64,000 bases of DNA, taken from positions 248,001 to 312,000 of the forward strand of contig JAXLWK010000004.1 of the NCBI GenBank assembly GCA_046328525.1, written 5' to 3'. The notes under the pieces are model-generated. The model was not told where the DNA came from. It worked only from the letters and a program-made list of their open reading frames with translations, and did not search any database. Source of the stretch: JBDHWG01 sp046328525 (GTDB taxonomy: Bacteria > Chloroflexota > Anaerolineae > Epilineales > JAHCIE01). This document shows positions 1 to 8,137 of the stretch, piece by piece. The translations under genes were made by a program, and so were the position numbers. The first letter of the stretch is position 1, and every line of letters starts with the position of its first letter.

Positions 1-436
1 TCATCGGCATGGTGATGATCGTGTCGTTGGCGCGGGCGGAGTAGTCGTCGCCCGCGTAGAGGCGCGCGCGCGTCGGGCCGTGGCTGCGGTAGCCGCGCGG
101 GTGGTAGCGGCACGCGCCGACGAACGCCTCCGCCTCCGCGCGGCTGTTCACCATGGGGCAGATGATGCCGTAGCACCCGGCGTCGAGCATCTTCATGATG
201 ATGCCCGGCTCGTTCCACGGCACGCGGGCGAACGGGGTGACGTTGGTCGCCGACATGGCCTGGAGCATGGCGACGGCGGCCTGGTAGTCCACTGGGCCGT
301 GCTGGAGGTCAATGGTCAGGCTGTCCCAGCCGGTCTGGGACATGGTCTCGGCGGCGAAGGTCGAGGGGATGTGGAGCCAGCCGTTGACGACCGCGCCCCC
401 TTGCTGCCAGATAGTGCGAACACGATTCTCACGCAT
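1..436 (-). CDS. HpcH/HpaI-type aldolase, C-terminus cut off by the window edge
   Basis: The visible 145 N-terminal residues read as a class II pyruvate-dependent aldolase of the HpcH/HpaI (2,4-dihydroxyhept-2-ene-1,7-dioate aldolase-like) family, which cleaves 2-keto-3-deoxy acids to pyruvate and an aldehyde. Family marks are a GWDSLTIDLQHG stretch (general-base His region), a PFARVPWNEPG stretch and the metal and substrate region MLDAGCYGIICPMVNS followed by AEAFV and YHPRGYRS. The start at 436 has AAAGG seven bases upstream. The protein of this family is usually about 250 residues, so a little over half is present. The exact substrate cannot be told. Confidence 0.85.
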   Translation of the reverse strand, partial: MRENRVRTIWQQGGAVVNGWLHIPSTFAAETMSQTGWDSLTIDLQHGPVDYQAAVAMLQAMSATNVTPFARVPWNEPGIIMKMLDAGCYGIICPMVNSRAEAEAFVGACRYHPRGYRSHGPTRARLYAGDDYSARANDTIITMPM

Positions 437-484
437 GCGATTGCCTTTCAGTGAATGATGTGGCCCTGACTGATTTGACAAGTG

Positions 485-640
485 TAGGAGTTACGCAGTT
501 GGGGAGGGCATTGGACCACGAACGGCACGAAACGGGCGCGAACGGCACGAAAAAGAGCCGTGGGGCGCGTCCCTTTCGCGTTTTTCGTGCGATTTCGTGC
601 CCTTCGTGGTCCAATGCCCTCCCCAACTGCGTAACTCCTA
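485..640. repeat. Long inverted repeat in the aldolase/exporter gap
   Basis: A perfect 38-bp inverted repeat has arms 485-522 and 603-640. Imperfect complementarity continues inward through short ggcacgaaa-type direct repeats. The gap 437-647 holds nothing else that I can see. The arrangement looks like a non-autonomous palindromic interspersed element, or a large cruciform or bidirectional terminator between two minus-strand genes. Confidence 0.8.
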
Positions 641-647
641 AAGTGTA

Positions 648-1535
648 TCACCGCAGCGGGGCGGTGGTGACGACGGCGATTCCCATGACGACGGCGAGGC
701 CGCCCACGAGCTGCTGCAACGTGGGCGCGACCCCGAACACGCCCCACGTCCACAGAATGGCGACGACAGGGCTGAGGGTCAGGATGATCGAGAACACGGA
801 CATGTTCAGCTGCCGCAGCGCCATGTAATACAGGGCGCGGCTGATGACGACATCCAGCAGGGCGAAGACCAGGAGCGCCAGCCACGCCTGCGCGCTCGGC
901 CACTGCCACGCCCGGAACGCCGTCGTCGTCACCGCCATCACACCGGCCATGATGGCGAGACGCCAGAAAAAGAACTCGGTGAACGCGATGTGGCCGCCGT
1001 ACCGCTTCACCACGCCGGCGTGGGTGGCGTAGAGCGCCGCGAACGTCAGCACCAATAGCGCCCCGATGCGCAGGTAGTCGCCGGGTTGGAATGTAATCGT
1101 CGCCACGCCGACCAGGGCCACCGCCACCCCAACGCCCTGGCGCGTCGTCAGCCGGTCCTTCAGCCAGAACACGCCGAGCAAGACGCCGAACAGGATGGAC
1201 GACTCGCTGAGCAGGGACGCCGTGCCGGGGTCTATGTACTGCACCGCCACATAGCTGATGGACGTCGCGATCCCCGCCAGTCCGCCCACCGCGAGGAAGA
1301 ACCGCAGGTGGTGGCGCAACGTGCCGGGTCGGAGTTGCCCGGTCGCCCCGGCATAGACGCCCACCTGAACGGCGGCCACGGCGGTGACGAGGCACGACGC
1401 CAGCACCGGCGGCATGAACGAGTTCAGGCTCCGCGCGAAGACGAAGTGCAGGCCGTCGAGCACGATGAGCGCGGCCACCAGGATGGGCGCGCTCCGGGCG
1501 AGGCGAACACTCAGCGTGGGAGAGGCGTCCGACAT
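648..1535 (-). CDS. EamA/DMT-family transporter
   Basis: A 295-residue integral membrane protein with ten predicted hydrophobic segments in two five-helix halves, the normal architecture and size of EamA drug/metabolite transporters. It has the typical first-half ending (GTASLLSESSILFGVLLGVFW, then KDRLTTRQ) and a second-half ending (LNMSVFSIILTLSPVVA) followed by a final helix. Members export small metabolites or amino acids by proton coupling; the substrate cannot be read from sequence. The start at 1535 is preceded by AGGGG. It is a single gene with no obvious operon partner. Confidence 0.85.
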   Translation of the reverse strand: MSDASPTLSVRLARSAPILVAALIVLDGLHFVFARSLNSFMPPVLASCLVTAVAAVQVGVYAGATGQLRPGTLRHHLRFFLAVGGLAGIATSISYVAVQYIDPGTASLLSESSILFGVLLGVFWLKDRLTTRQGVGVAVALVGVATITFQPGDYLRIGALLVLTFAALYATHAGVVKRYGGHIAFTEFFFWRLAIMAGVMAVTTTAFRAWQWPSAQAWLALLVFALLDVVISRALYYMALRQLNMSVFSIILTLSPVVAILWTWGVFGVAPTLQQLVGGLAVVMGIAVVTTAPLR

Positions 1536-1567
1536 GGCTTCCCCTGTGCGCCGTGAATGGGGCCATT

Positions 1568-2914
1568 CTATGGCCTGGACGCGCTTCTGTCAAAACCCGC
1601 CTGTCTCAGCCGCTGGCGGACGATGTCCTCTAGCGCCGGTCGGCTCAGGCTCTCCAGCTCGTAGCGCACGCGCACCGCCGGCACGCCGATGCGCAGCACG
1701 CGCCGCAGGTCAATCGGCGTGCCGAGGATGACGGCGTCCACGTCGGCGGCGGCGATGGTCGCCTCCAGGTCGCGGATCTGCCCCTCGCTGTAGCCCATCG
1801 CCGGCAGGACGCTCTGCGCCTGGGGGTAGCGCGCGAAGACCTCGCGCATCGAGCCGACGGCGAACGCCACCGGCGAGACGATGGTCGCGCCCAGGCGCTG
1901 CGCCGCCACTGTGCCCGCGCCGAACGGCATCTCGCCGTGGGTAAGCGTCGGCCCATCCTCGACCACCAGGACGCGCTTCCCGGCCAGCGCCACGCTGTCC
2001 TCGACCGTGATGCGCGAGGCGGCGTCCACGATGGTGGCGGCGGGGTTGGCGGCGCGAATGTTGGCGCGCACCGTTTCGATGGCCTCCGGCGCGGCGGTGT
2101 CCTCTTTGTTGATGACCACCACGTCGGCCATGCGCAGGTTGGTCTCGCCCGGGTGGTAGCGCAGCTCGTGGCCCGGGCGCAGCGGGTCGGCGACGACGAT
2201 GTGTAGGTCGGGGGCGAAGAACGGGATGTCGTTGTTGCCGCCGTCCCACACGATCACGTCCGCCTCGGCCTCCGCCTGGGCCAGGATGCGCCCGTAGTCC
2301 ACGCCGGCGTAGATGACCGCGCCGGCGTCGAGGTACGGCTCGTACTCCTCGCGCTCTTCGATGGTGCAGCGCTGGCGGTCGAGGTCGTCGTAAGCGGCGA
2401 AGCGCTGGACGGCCTGCTCGGCGAGCGCGCCGTAGGGCATCGGGTGGCGCACGGCGACGACACGCTGCCCCGCCTCGCGCAGGACGCGCACCACCAGGCG
2501 GCTGGTCTGGCTCTTGCCGCAGCCGGTGCGGACGGCGCACACGGCGATGACGGGGCGCTGCGACGGCAGCGTCGTGCGGCCTGGGCCGAGGAGGCGGAAG
2601 TCAGCGCCGGCCGCCAGGACGCGGGACGCGCGGTGCATGACGTGCTCGTGGGAGACGTCGCTGTAGGCGAAGACCACGTCGTCTACGGCGTGCTGCGCGA
2701 TGAGGCGCTCCAGGTCGGCTTCGGGGTAGATGGGGATGCCGGCGGGGTAGAGCGGGCCGGCCAGGGACGCGGGGTAGACGCGGTTCTCCGCGCCGGGAAT
2801 CTGGGTCGCGGTGAACGCCACGACCTCGGCGTCCGGGTTGTCGCGGTAGACCATGTTGAAGTTGTGGAAGTCGCGGCCGGCGGCGCCCATGATGATGACA
2901 CGGGTTCGGGACAT
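1568..2914 (-). CDS. Cyclic 2,3-diphosphoglycerate synthetase-like P-loop protein
   Basis: A 448-residue protein resembling cyclic 2,3-diphosphoglycerate synthetase (CpgS) and related bacterial P-loop enzymes, near the archaeal family length. An N-terminal Rossmann-like part starts RVIIMGAAGRDFHNFN. The P-loop VRTGCGKSQTSR lies at about residues 128-139, followed by a WDGGNNDIPFF motif and VVINKEDTA, a GTPase-like NKxD element. I chose 2914 because GGAGAG sits just upstream and the protein begins with the conserved strand; a longer reading to 2998 has no support. In bacteria the true reaction is unsure, as many homologues lie beside nitrogen or nucleotide catabolism genes. The flavoprotein gene lies just upstream, 25 bp away. 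Confidence 0.75.
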   Translation of the reverse strand: MSRTRVIIMGAAGRDFHNFNMVYRDNPDAEVVAFTATQIPGAENRVYPASLAGPLYPAGIPIYPEADLERLIAQHAVDDVVFAYSDVSHEHVMHRASRVLAAGADFRLLGPGRTTLPSQRPVIAVCAVRTGCGKSQTSRLVVRVLREAGQRVVAVRHPMPYGALAEQAVQRFAAYDDLDRQRCTIEEREEYEPYLDAGAVIYAGVDYGRILAQAEAEADVIVWDGGNNDIPFFAPDLHIVVADPLRPGHELRYHPGETNLRMADVVVINKEDTAAPEAIETVRANIRAANPAATIVDAASRITVEDSVALAGKRVLVVEDGPTLTHGEMPFGAGTVAAQRLGATIVSPVAFAVGSMREVFARYPQAQSVLPAMGYSEGQIRDLEATIAAADVDAVILGTPIDLRRVLRIGVPAVRVRYELESLSRPALEDIVRQRLRQAGFDRSASRP

Positions 2915-2939
2915 AGGCTCTCCACTGCGGCGTGAGCGG

Positions 2940-3452
2940 TCAGCCGGCGAGGCGCGCGCGCACCGCGTCCAGGATCGTCGCGGTGGGGGCAAGGCCATGC
3001 TCCATCGGCTCCGGCTCCACGATGGTGATGCCCCACCCGCGCAGCGTCACCAGGGAGGACGCGGTGCGCGGGTGCTGCCACAGGCCCGGATTGAGCGACG
3101 GGGCGACCAGCACCGGCCCGCCGTGCCCGATGGCTTCACTGGTCAGGGAGAGGGGCAGGCTGTCGGCGATGCCCTGGGCCAGCTTGTTGAGGGTGTTGAA
3201 GGTACACGGGGCGACGAGGACGAGGCCCGGCTCGGGGCGCGGGAGAAGCGCGGCGTCGAAGTAGCTCTCGACGAGGCGATGCCCCGCCACGCGCACAAGC
3301 TCGCGCGGGCTGATGACCTGGCGCGCGCCCGGCGTGAGCAGGGTCAGGACACGCAGCCCCAGCCCGCTCAGGCCGGCGATTAGCTCAGGCACGCGGAAGG
3401 CGTAGACGGAGCCGGTGACGACGAGGTAGGCCAACGTTGGCGACTCGCTCAT
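2940..3452 (-). CDS. Flavoprotein (Dfp/UbiX-like fold)
   Basis: A 170-residue single-domain protein of the Flavoprotein family (HFCD fold, as in phosphopantothenoylcysteine decarboxylase and UbiX). It has an N-terminal VVTGSVYAFRVPEL strand-loop-helix for FMN phosphate and the characteristic VLVAPCTFNTLNKLAQGIAD motif, the equivalent of the APATANT..K..xGIAD signature. Small stand-alone members can be decarboxylases, prenyltransferases or flavin carriers; the role is not determined here. It is transcribed just ahead of the cDPGS-like gene, with 25 bp between them, suggesting a two-gene operon. Confidence 0.75.
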   Translation of the reverse strand: MSESPTLAYLVVTGSVYAFRVPELIAGLSGLGLRVLTLLTPGARQVISPRELVRVAGHRLVESYFDAALLPRPEPGLVLVAPCTFNTLNKLAQGIADSLPLSLTSEAIGHGGPVLVAPSLNPGLWQHPRTASSLVTLRGWGITIVEPEPMEHGLAPTATILDAVRARLAG

Positions 3453-3472
3453 GAATGACCTCTCAGGGGGGT

Positions 3473-3515
3473 GAAAAAGACTCCAGCCCTACGGCCTGGG
3501 GTGGCGTAGGGCTGG
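3473..3515 (-). terminator. Rho-independent terminator of the serine tRNA unit
   Basis: On the minus strand an 11-bp stem (arms 3483-3493 and 3505-3515) is followed by AGTCTTTTT. It lies just downstream of tRNA-Ser(GCT), a standard intrinsic terminator arrangement. Confidence 0.8.
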
Positions 3516-3527
3516 ACCTATCGAAGG

Positions 3528-3620
3528 CGGAGGGGGAGGGATTTGAACCCTCGACGGGGGGTTAAGCCCCCGTAGGCGCTTAGCAGGCGCCCGCACTAGA
3601 CCTGGCTATGCGACCCCCCC
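3528..3620 (-). tRNA. tRNA-Ser(GCT)
   Basis: A 93-nt cloverleaf: a run of seven G at the 5' end pairs with CCCCTCC (one G-U), discriminator G. The anticodon loop reads CTGCTAA (anticodon GCT, serine AGC/AGU). There is a long class II variable arm with a GGGGG/CCCCC-type stem, and the T loop is TTCAAAT. CCA is not encoded. It decodes serine together with the second tRNA-Ser 122 bp upstream. Confidence 0.93.
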
Positions 3621-3742
3621 AGGCTGCGGAAGGTATTATAACACACTCCGGCGGCGTGGTCAAGCGATAGTGACGGGGTGACGGAGTGGCAAAGTGGCGT
3701 TCACATCGTCACTTCCTCACATCGTCACCCACTCTCACAAGG

Positions 3743-3830
3743 CGGAGGGAGAGGGATTCGAACCCCCGATGAGGACAAGCCCCATAACGGTTTTCAAGAC
3801 CGCCGCATTCAACCGCTCTGCCATCCCTCC
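3743..3830 (-). tRNA. tRNA-Ser(TGA)
   Basis: An 88-nt class II tRNA: acceptor GGAGGGA pairs with TCCCTCC, discriminator G. The anticodon loop is CTTGAAA (anticodon TGA, serine UCN codons). A long variable arm and TTCGAAT T loop are present, and CCA is not encoded. It forms a tandem pair with tRNA-Ser(GCT); the seryl-tRNA synthetase gene is about 500 bp further upstream on the same strand. Confidence 0.93.
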
Positions 3831-3903
3831 GAGCGGATTGGGCCGCCTGGCAATCGTTAGATGAGAATGTTGTTCCCGGTCTTACGCGAACCGCAGGCGC
3901 GTG

Positions 3904-4033
3904 TGACGGCATGCGCCGACACAAGAACATGCCGCGCCGTCATCGCGAGCGTAGCGAAGCAATCCCGCGCCCTTGCATCACGTGGTCTAGTCGAGAAATA
4001 GCGCCGCGTTCGCCTACCGCGAGATTGCTTCGG
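3904..4033. repeat. Interspersed repeats between tRNA-Ser and serS (part 1)
   Basis: Positions 3904-3925 carry a short sequence tgacggcatgcgccgacaca that recurs near 9324, 44850 and 51423. At 3939-3964 starts a gtcatcgcgagcgtagcgaa element facing gcgagattgcttcgg at 4019-4033. This is a truncated copy of the GTCATTGCGAG...CTCGCAATGAC element seen complete at 25814 and 51398. The gap 3831-4345 contains no gene I can support. Confidence 0.7.
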
Positions 4034-4140
4034 CAGTGGGGAGCTTCGCCCCCCACACCCCCGAAAGAAGCCCGCCTGCTATGAAAGTTCGTTCGGGCCG
4101 CGTCGTCGCCGGCCCAGGCGAACTTTCCTGGCAAGAGATG

Positions 4141-4214
4141 GGAACGCCAAGGCGCAAAGACGCAAAGGGGAACATCGCGTTATCTTTCTTTGCGCCTCTG
4201 CGCCTTGGCGTTCC
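4141..4214. repeat. 27-bp inverted repeat of the ggcgcaaag type
   Basis: Arms 4141-4167 and 4188-4214 are inverted copies with two mismatches. The motif family (aacgc...caaag / ctttg...gcgtt) recurs at 14012-14086. It may be a dispersed palindromic unit. Confidence 0.75.
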
Positions 4215-4345
4215 TGTCCTCTTCGCGCAACCCGAAAGCCTGCTATAGCCTGCCTCTCACCCGGCGGGAGGCTGCTTCGTCCTCCTATCGTCGTCCTCGC
4301 AGCGACGCCGTATCTCGCGGGCGAAGCAGTCACCCCGTCACCCTC

Positions 4346-5617
4346 TCACTTCCCGGCCGGCGTGATGACGTCCACGCGCATGTAGGGGCGCAGCGCCTCC
4401 GGCACGACGACCGTCCCATCCTCCTGCTGGTAGTTCTCCAGAATGGCGATGACCGCGCGCGGCATCCCCACGCCCGAGCCGTTGAGCGTGTGGACGTACT
4501 CCGGCTTGCCCCGCGCCTCGCGGCGGAAGCGGATGTTGGCCCGCCGCGCCTGGAAGTCCTCCACGTTCGAGCACGAGCTGACCTCCAGCCACTCATCCTG
4601 GCCCGGCGCCCACACCTCGATGTCGTAAGTCTTGGTCGAAGCGAAGCCCAGGTCCCCCGTCGCCAGGAGCTTGGTGCGGTACGGCAGGCCGAGACGAGCG
4701 ACCGTCTCTTCAGCGTCGGCGGTCAGGCGCTCCAACTCGGCGTAGCTCGTCTCCGGCAGGACGAACTTGTACATCTCCACCTTGTCGAACTGGTGGCCGC
4801 GCTTGATGCCGCGCACGTCGCGCCCGGCTGCCATCTTCTCGCGGCGGAAGCACGGGGTGTAGGCCGTCCAGTTCATCGGTAGCTGGGCCGCGTCCAGAAT
4901 TTCGCCAGACGGGATGTTGGTCAGCGGAACCTCAGCCGTCGGCACCAGCCAGAAGTCCTCCTCCGCGTCGTGGTAGAGGTTGTCGCGGAACTTGGGCAAC
5001 TGTCCCGCGCCCCACATGCACGCCTCGCGCACCATGAACGGCGTGTACATCTCGGTGTAGCCCTGATCGGCGTGCAGGTCGAGCGCCCACTGGATCAGCG
5101 AGCGCTGGAGGCGCGCGCCCAGGCCCTTGAGGACGTAGAAGCGCGAGCCGCTGAGCTTGATGCCCGCCTCGAAGTCTATGATGCCGAGCGCCTCGCCTAG
5201 CTCCCAGTGGGGGCGCGGCGCGAAGTCGAACTGGCGCGGCTCGGCCACCTCGCGGACGATGACGTTGTGGCTCTCGTCGCCGAGGGGCACGTCCGGCGCC
5301 GGGACGTTGGGGACCTCACGCAGCAGGGCGTCGCGCTCCGTCTCCACCGCCGCGACCGTCGGCTCCATGTCCTTGATCCGGTCGCCCAGGGCGCGCATCG
5401 CCTCGATGTGAGCGGGGCGCTCCTCCTTCGGCAGCTTGCCGGTCTGTTTCGAGCCGGCGTTCAGCTCGGCCTTCAGCGTCTCGATCTGGTACAGAAGCGA
5501 GCGCCGCTGCTCGTCCAGGGCCAGGATGCGGTCCACGATGCCCGGATTGTCCTCGCGCTTGACCAGCGCCGCGCGCACGGTGTCGGGATTCTCCCGCATC
5601 AGGTTGATGTCTAGCAT
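4346..5617 (-). CDS. serS: Seryl-tRNA synthetase
   Basis: A 423-residue class II seryl-tRNA synthetase, normal bacterial length, charging tRNA-Ser with serine via seryl-adenylate in the cytoplasm. An N-terminal coiled-coil arm (about residues 1-105, starting MLDINLMRENPDTVRAALVK) binds the long variable arm of tRNA-Ser. The catalytic core has motif 2 (FRREK preceded by YTPC) and motif 3 (GSGVGMPRAVIAILENYQQ) near the C-terminus. The start at 5617 has GGAGGTGA six to eight bases upstream. It is controlled by a T-box leader (5646-5901) and sits beside two serine tRNA genes. Confidence 0.97.
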   Translation of the reverse strand: MLDINLMRENPDTVRAALVKREDNPGIVDRILALDEQRRSLLYQIETLKAELNAGSKQTGKLPKEERPAHIEAMRALGDRIKDMEPTVAAVETERDALLREVPNVPAPDVPLGDESHNVIVREVAEPRQFDFAPRPHWELGEALGIIDFEAGIKLSGSRFYVLKGLGARLQRSLIQWALDLHADQGYTEMYTPFMVREACMWGAGQLPKFRDNLYHDAEEDFWLVPTAEVPLTNIPSGEILDAAQLPMNWTAYTPCFRREKMAAGRDVRGIKRGHQFDKVEMYKFVLPETSYAELERLTADAEETVARLGLPYRTKLLATGDLGFASTKTYDIEVWAPGQDEWLEVSSCSNVEDFQARRANIRFRREARGKPEYVHTLNGSGVGMPRAVIAILENYQQEDGTVVVPEALRPYMRVDVITPAGK

Positions 5618-5645
5618 GCCTCACCTCCACAAAGGATGACTGACA

Positions 5646-5680
5646 CAAAAAAGGCTCCCCGTCCATACAGGACGAGGAGC
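5646..5680 (-). terminator. T-box attenuator hairpin of serS
   Basis: On the minus strand GCTCCTCGTCC, a short TGTAT loop and GGACGGGGAGC form a stable stem followed by CTTTTTT. This is the regulated intrinsic terminator of the leader; the competing antiterminator uses the T-box sequence just upstream. Confidence 0.88.
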
Positions 5681-5901
5681 GCTCGTGGTGCCACCTGGGT
5701 TTGCCCGGCGCCACAGTGGCGCGGCGGGCCTCAATATCTCCGTAACGGGGAGCGGCCGGCCCCCTTAGTCGGCGGACGCCGTTTCCGGGAGCAGCTCAGG
5801 AGGGGAACGTCGGGCCACCGCTACCGCCTCGCACCACCCGGCGGCTCTCTGAAGTCGGCGCAGCCCGCGCATGTCTCCGTCAACGCGGTCTATGTCTCGT
5901 T
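5646..5901 (-). promoter_or_regulatory. T-box riboswitch (serine-responsive) in the serS leader
   Basis: The 256-nt leader has T-box hallmarks in the right order on the minus strand. A stem I distal region (5824-5850) has AGAGAGC opposite a GGTGGTGCGAG loop. The T-box core AGGTGGCACCACG covers about 5684-5696 and is followed at once by the terminator hairpin. By known mechanism, uncharged tRNA-Ser pairs with the specifier and its 3' end with the T-box, stabilising the antiterminator and letting serS be transcribed. A serine specifier codon such as TCC in the CCCCTCCTGAGC stretch is possible, but I could not fix it without a covariance fold. Confidence 0.9.
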
Positions 5902-5907
5902 GGGGCT

Positions 5908-5936
5908 AGTATACCACAGCCTATGGGGCGGGTCAA
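5908..5936 (-). promoter_or_regulatory. Sigma-70-type promoter of serS
   Basis: On the minus strand TTGACC (5936-5931) and TATACT (5913-5908) are separated by exactly 17 bp, close to consensus. Transcription would start near 5901, at the beginning of the T-box leader. Confidence 0.85.
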
Positions 5937-5959
5937 AGCCCAAAAGGATGATTTGTTGA

Positions 5960-6559
5960 TTATCCTTTCGACAGATCGGCCAGCACGTCGCTATCGCCGG
6001 ACGCGCCGGGGCCGCCCTCGGCGGGCGCTTCGGGGGCGGGTGCGGGCGCAGCGGGCGCCGGCGCGCCACCGAGAGGATCGGCGACGCCGAGCGCCTCGGC
6101 GAGCTGAGCCACCGCCGCCTTCTCCGCGTCCGAGACCTCGACGCCGCCGAAGCCGAAGCTCGTGTTTTCCTTAGCGGCGTGGGCGACGGCGGCGGCGATT
6201 CCGATCAGCCACTCCTTGAAACCCGGCCCATCCGCGCTGCCCTTCTCGCTCAACATGCCGGACATCTGGCCGAGCAGCGCCGCCGCCTGGCCGACCACCT
6301 CGGCCGGGCTTTTGCCCTTGATGTCGTCGGGCTTGGCGGCGTTGTGATCCTGCACAAGCTCCTCGGCCACGGCCTGCACCAGCGCGTTCGACGAGCCGGC
6401 CTGTTTGACGGCGGCCAGCGACTTGGCGATGGCATAGCTCTCTTTGCTGATGCCGATGGGGCCGCTGGGGCTGGCCGCGGACACAGCCAGGCCGACGGTC
6501 ATCGGACCCTGGAGCAGCATTTTCCATTCTTCAGGTGTGAAACTGTCTTTGACTGGCAT
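5960..6559 (-). CDS. Conserved hypothetical protein with Ala/Pro-rich tail
   Basis: A 199-residue soluble protein I cannot assign to a named family. The first ~155 residues look globular and helical, beginning MPVKDSFTPEEWKMLLQGP and followed by a small, glycine- and serine-containing hydrophobic stretch (VGLAVSAASPSGPIG). The tail (about 160-190) is an Ala/Pro-rich linker ending in a short acidic segment. The start at 6559 has GGAGG four bases upstream. It stands alone between serS and a small gene. Confidence 0.7.
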   Translation of the reverse strand: MPVKDSFTPEEWKMLLQGPMTVGLAVSAASPSGPIGISKESYAIAKSLAAVKQAGSSNALVQAVAEELVQDHNAAKPDDIKGKSPAEVVGQAAALLGQMSGMLSEKGSADGPGFKEWLIGIAAAVAHAAKENTSFGFGGVEVSDAEKAAVAQLAEALGVADPLGGAPAPAAPAPAPEAPAEGGPGASGDSDVLADLSKG

Positions 6560-6634
6560 TGTACCTCCGGCTGGATTAGAGTAACACCGCGACACGTATC
6601 ATTATCGTTGAATCGGCGGCCCTGTCAACGCCGA

Positions 6635-6661
6635 GGGGCCACCCTGTCGCCGGGTGGCCCC
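6635..6661. terminator. Hairpin between two convergent or co-oriented small genes
   Basis: A 10-bp perfect stem (6635-6644 / 6652-6661) with a 7-nt loop lies just beyond the stop of the 71-residue minus-strand gene. It lacks a good T-run on the minus strand, so it may be a weak terminator or an mRNA 3'-end stabiliser. Confidence 0.5.
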
Positions 6662-6685
6662 TTCTCTGCCGCCGCAGATGCGTCG

Positions 6686-6901
6686 CTACTCGATGAAGCC
6701 CGTCTCAAGGATGCGCGCGACTCGCTCCCGCCCCATCCGGCGGCGCGGCGTCGGCGGGGGCGCGGCGGGGTCCGCGCGGCCTAGCCCTTCGATGTCTTGC
6801 TGTCGCCGCTCAGCCACGCCGGTCTCTGGCGGCTTCGCCTTGCCCTTCGTGTGATCCATCTCGATGAGTTTGTCGAGGATGTCATTGATTCGCTTTGCCA
6901 T
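6686..6901 (-). CDS. Small charged hypothetical protein
   Basis: A 71-residue, highly charged protein beginning MAKRINDILDKLIEMDHTKG and then rich in Lys, Arg and Pro (PTPRRRMGRERVARI). It has no signal peptide or membrane segment and no family I recognise. A good Shine-Dalgarno (GGAGG four bases before ATG) supports it as a real gene. Confidence 0.6.
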   Translation of the reverse strand: MAKRINDILDKLIEMDHTKGKAKPPETGVAERRQQDIEGLGRADPAAPPPTPRRRMGRERVARILETGFIE

Positions 6902-7069
6902 GTTTCCTCCCGATGTTCGCCATCTGGCGTTTTACAAGGCAAGCCGCGTGCCAACAGTCCTGGGCGTGTTCAAGGGAAGGGCCGCGGATTCGCGGGAGAA
7001 CGACCAACGCGCGTATAATGAACGGCCATTGAACCGTGAACCGCGACCGCGCGAAGGGAATAAGCGCTT

Positions 7070-7714
7070 ATGACTATCGCCTCGACATGGCGTTGGGCGA
7101 CCATCGCCGCCTTGCTCATTGGAATCGGACTCCTGGCCGGCTGTAGCGGCTGGTCGCTTTTCGGGTCGTCGCAGACGGCCGAAGCGACGGCCGTCCCTGC
7201 CGCACCGACGAGCGCGCCCGTCGCCCTGGCGCCGACGCTCGCCCCGACAAACACCGCCACGCCGCGCCCGACCGCCACACGCACCGTTGAGCCGTCGCCG
7301 ACCATTCGGCCGACGCGGACAGCGACGAAGGCCCCCGAAGCGACGGCGACGACCGGCCCCAAGAAGGTCGTCATTACCGAAGGGGACGTCGCCAAGTTCG
7401 TGTCGCAGGGAGCGCTGGGGCAGTACGGCGCGGACGTGCGCGGGCTGAACGTGCGCTTCGCCAACAATCGGCTGCACCTGACCGCCGACAGCGCCACCTA
7501 TGGCTTCATGTCGCTGAGCAACATTGACCTGGTCGGGCGGCCAGTCGCGCAGAACGGCGTCGTCACCCTGAATATCGAGTCCATGTCGCCGGGCGGCTTC
7601 GTGTCCTCGATGGTGCCGAGCATGGCGAACCAGGCCCTGGCGCAGTACACCTCGCAGTGGTATGTCGAGGACGTGAAGGTCCTCGACGGCCGCGTCGAGC
7701 TGACAGTGCGCTGA
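7070..7714 (+). CDS. Lipoprotein with Thr/Pro-rich stalk
   Basis: A 214-residue predicted lipoprotein. The N-terminal hydrophobic signal ends in a lipobox GLLAGC (lipidated Cys at about residue 25). A Thr/Pro/Ala-rich stalk (about 35-97) with many TAT, PTR and PTA steps, typical of surface-anchored Chloroflexota proteins, follows. A C-terminal domain of about 115 residues (GLNVRFANNRLHLTADS, then alternating beta strands) resembles lipid-binding DUF2993/LmeA-type beta domains. A TATAAT lies at 7014-7019. The function is likely extracytoplasmic; ligand unknown. Confidence 0.75.
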   Translation: MTIASTWRWATIAALLIGIGLLAGCSGWSLFGSSQTAEATAVPAAPTSAPVALAPTLAPTNTATPRPTATRTVEPSPTIRPTRTATKAPEATATTGPKKVVITEGDVAKFVSQGALGQYGADVRGLNVRFANNRLHLTADSATYGFMSLSNIDLVGRPVAQNGVVTLNIESMSPGGFVSSMVPSMANQALAQYTSQWYVEDVKVLDGRVELTVR

Positions 7715-7744
7715 CGCGCCGAGCGCCGGCATCTGCGGAAAGGA

Positions 7745-7791
7745 GAACGAGCCGCCCATCGTCCCCTCGTTGGAGACGGGGCGGCTCGTTC
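7745..7791 (+). terminator. Intrinsic-terminator-like hairpin after the lipoprotein gene
   Basis: A 13-bp perfect stem (7745-7757 / 7779-7791) lies 30 bp after the stop. There is no T-tract, so termination strength is uncertain. Confidence 0.55.
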
Positions 7792-8137
7792 TGGGAGTCG
7801 CAGTTGCGCGTGGCGCGCGCACGCATAGAATTGAGAGCAGAAGACCCGGCCAACGAGCGATTCCAAAAGCGAATCTAGTAGCGCATCGAGTAGCGAATCT
7901 ATTAGAACCTGGCTGTATACTCGTTCTGTGGGCCTCCCCAGCCGGCGGCTCGTCGTCTACGACGAAGGGCAGCCATTCCAGCCTCCTGCCCAATCGCGGC
8001 ATCTGCGTCACCCATCCAGTACATCGTACGTCTAACTCAGAGCCACGTGCTGGTGATCAAACCCGGTTCTCCATCCGAAGGTTCCGCCGCTCATGGTTCC
8101 CGTCCAGGCTGCACGACGGGAAGAAAGGCTGCTGGTG
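7792..8137. other. Non-coding stretch ahead of the BTAD regulator
   Basis: No supportable gene. It contains a short tandem repeat of gaatcta/tagcg elements (about 7871-7905) and a TATACT at 7916-7921 that could be a -10 box without a clear -35 partner. It may carry the promoter of the regulator. Confidence 0.4.

Noticed and set aside
1..454. Plus-strand open frame near the left edge
   Set aside because: The minus strand carries aldolase family motifs; the plus frame is His/Ala/Arg-rich shadow.
3678..3860. Short open frames through the tRNA-Ser(TGA) gene
   Set aside because: They lie on a clear tRNA cloverleaf and have no ribosome-binding site.
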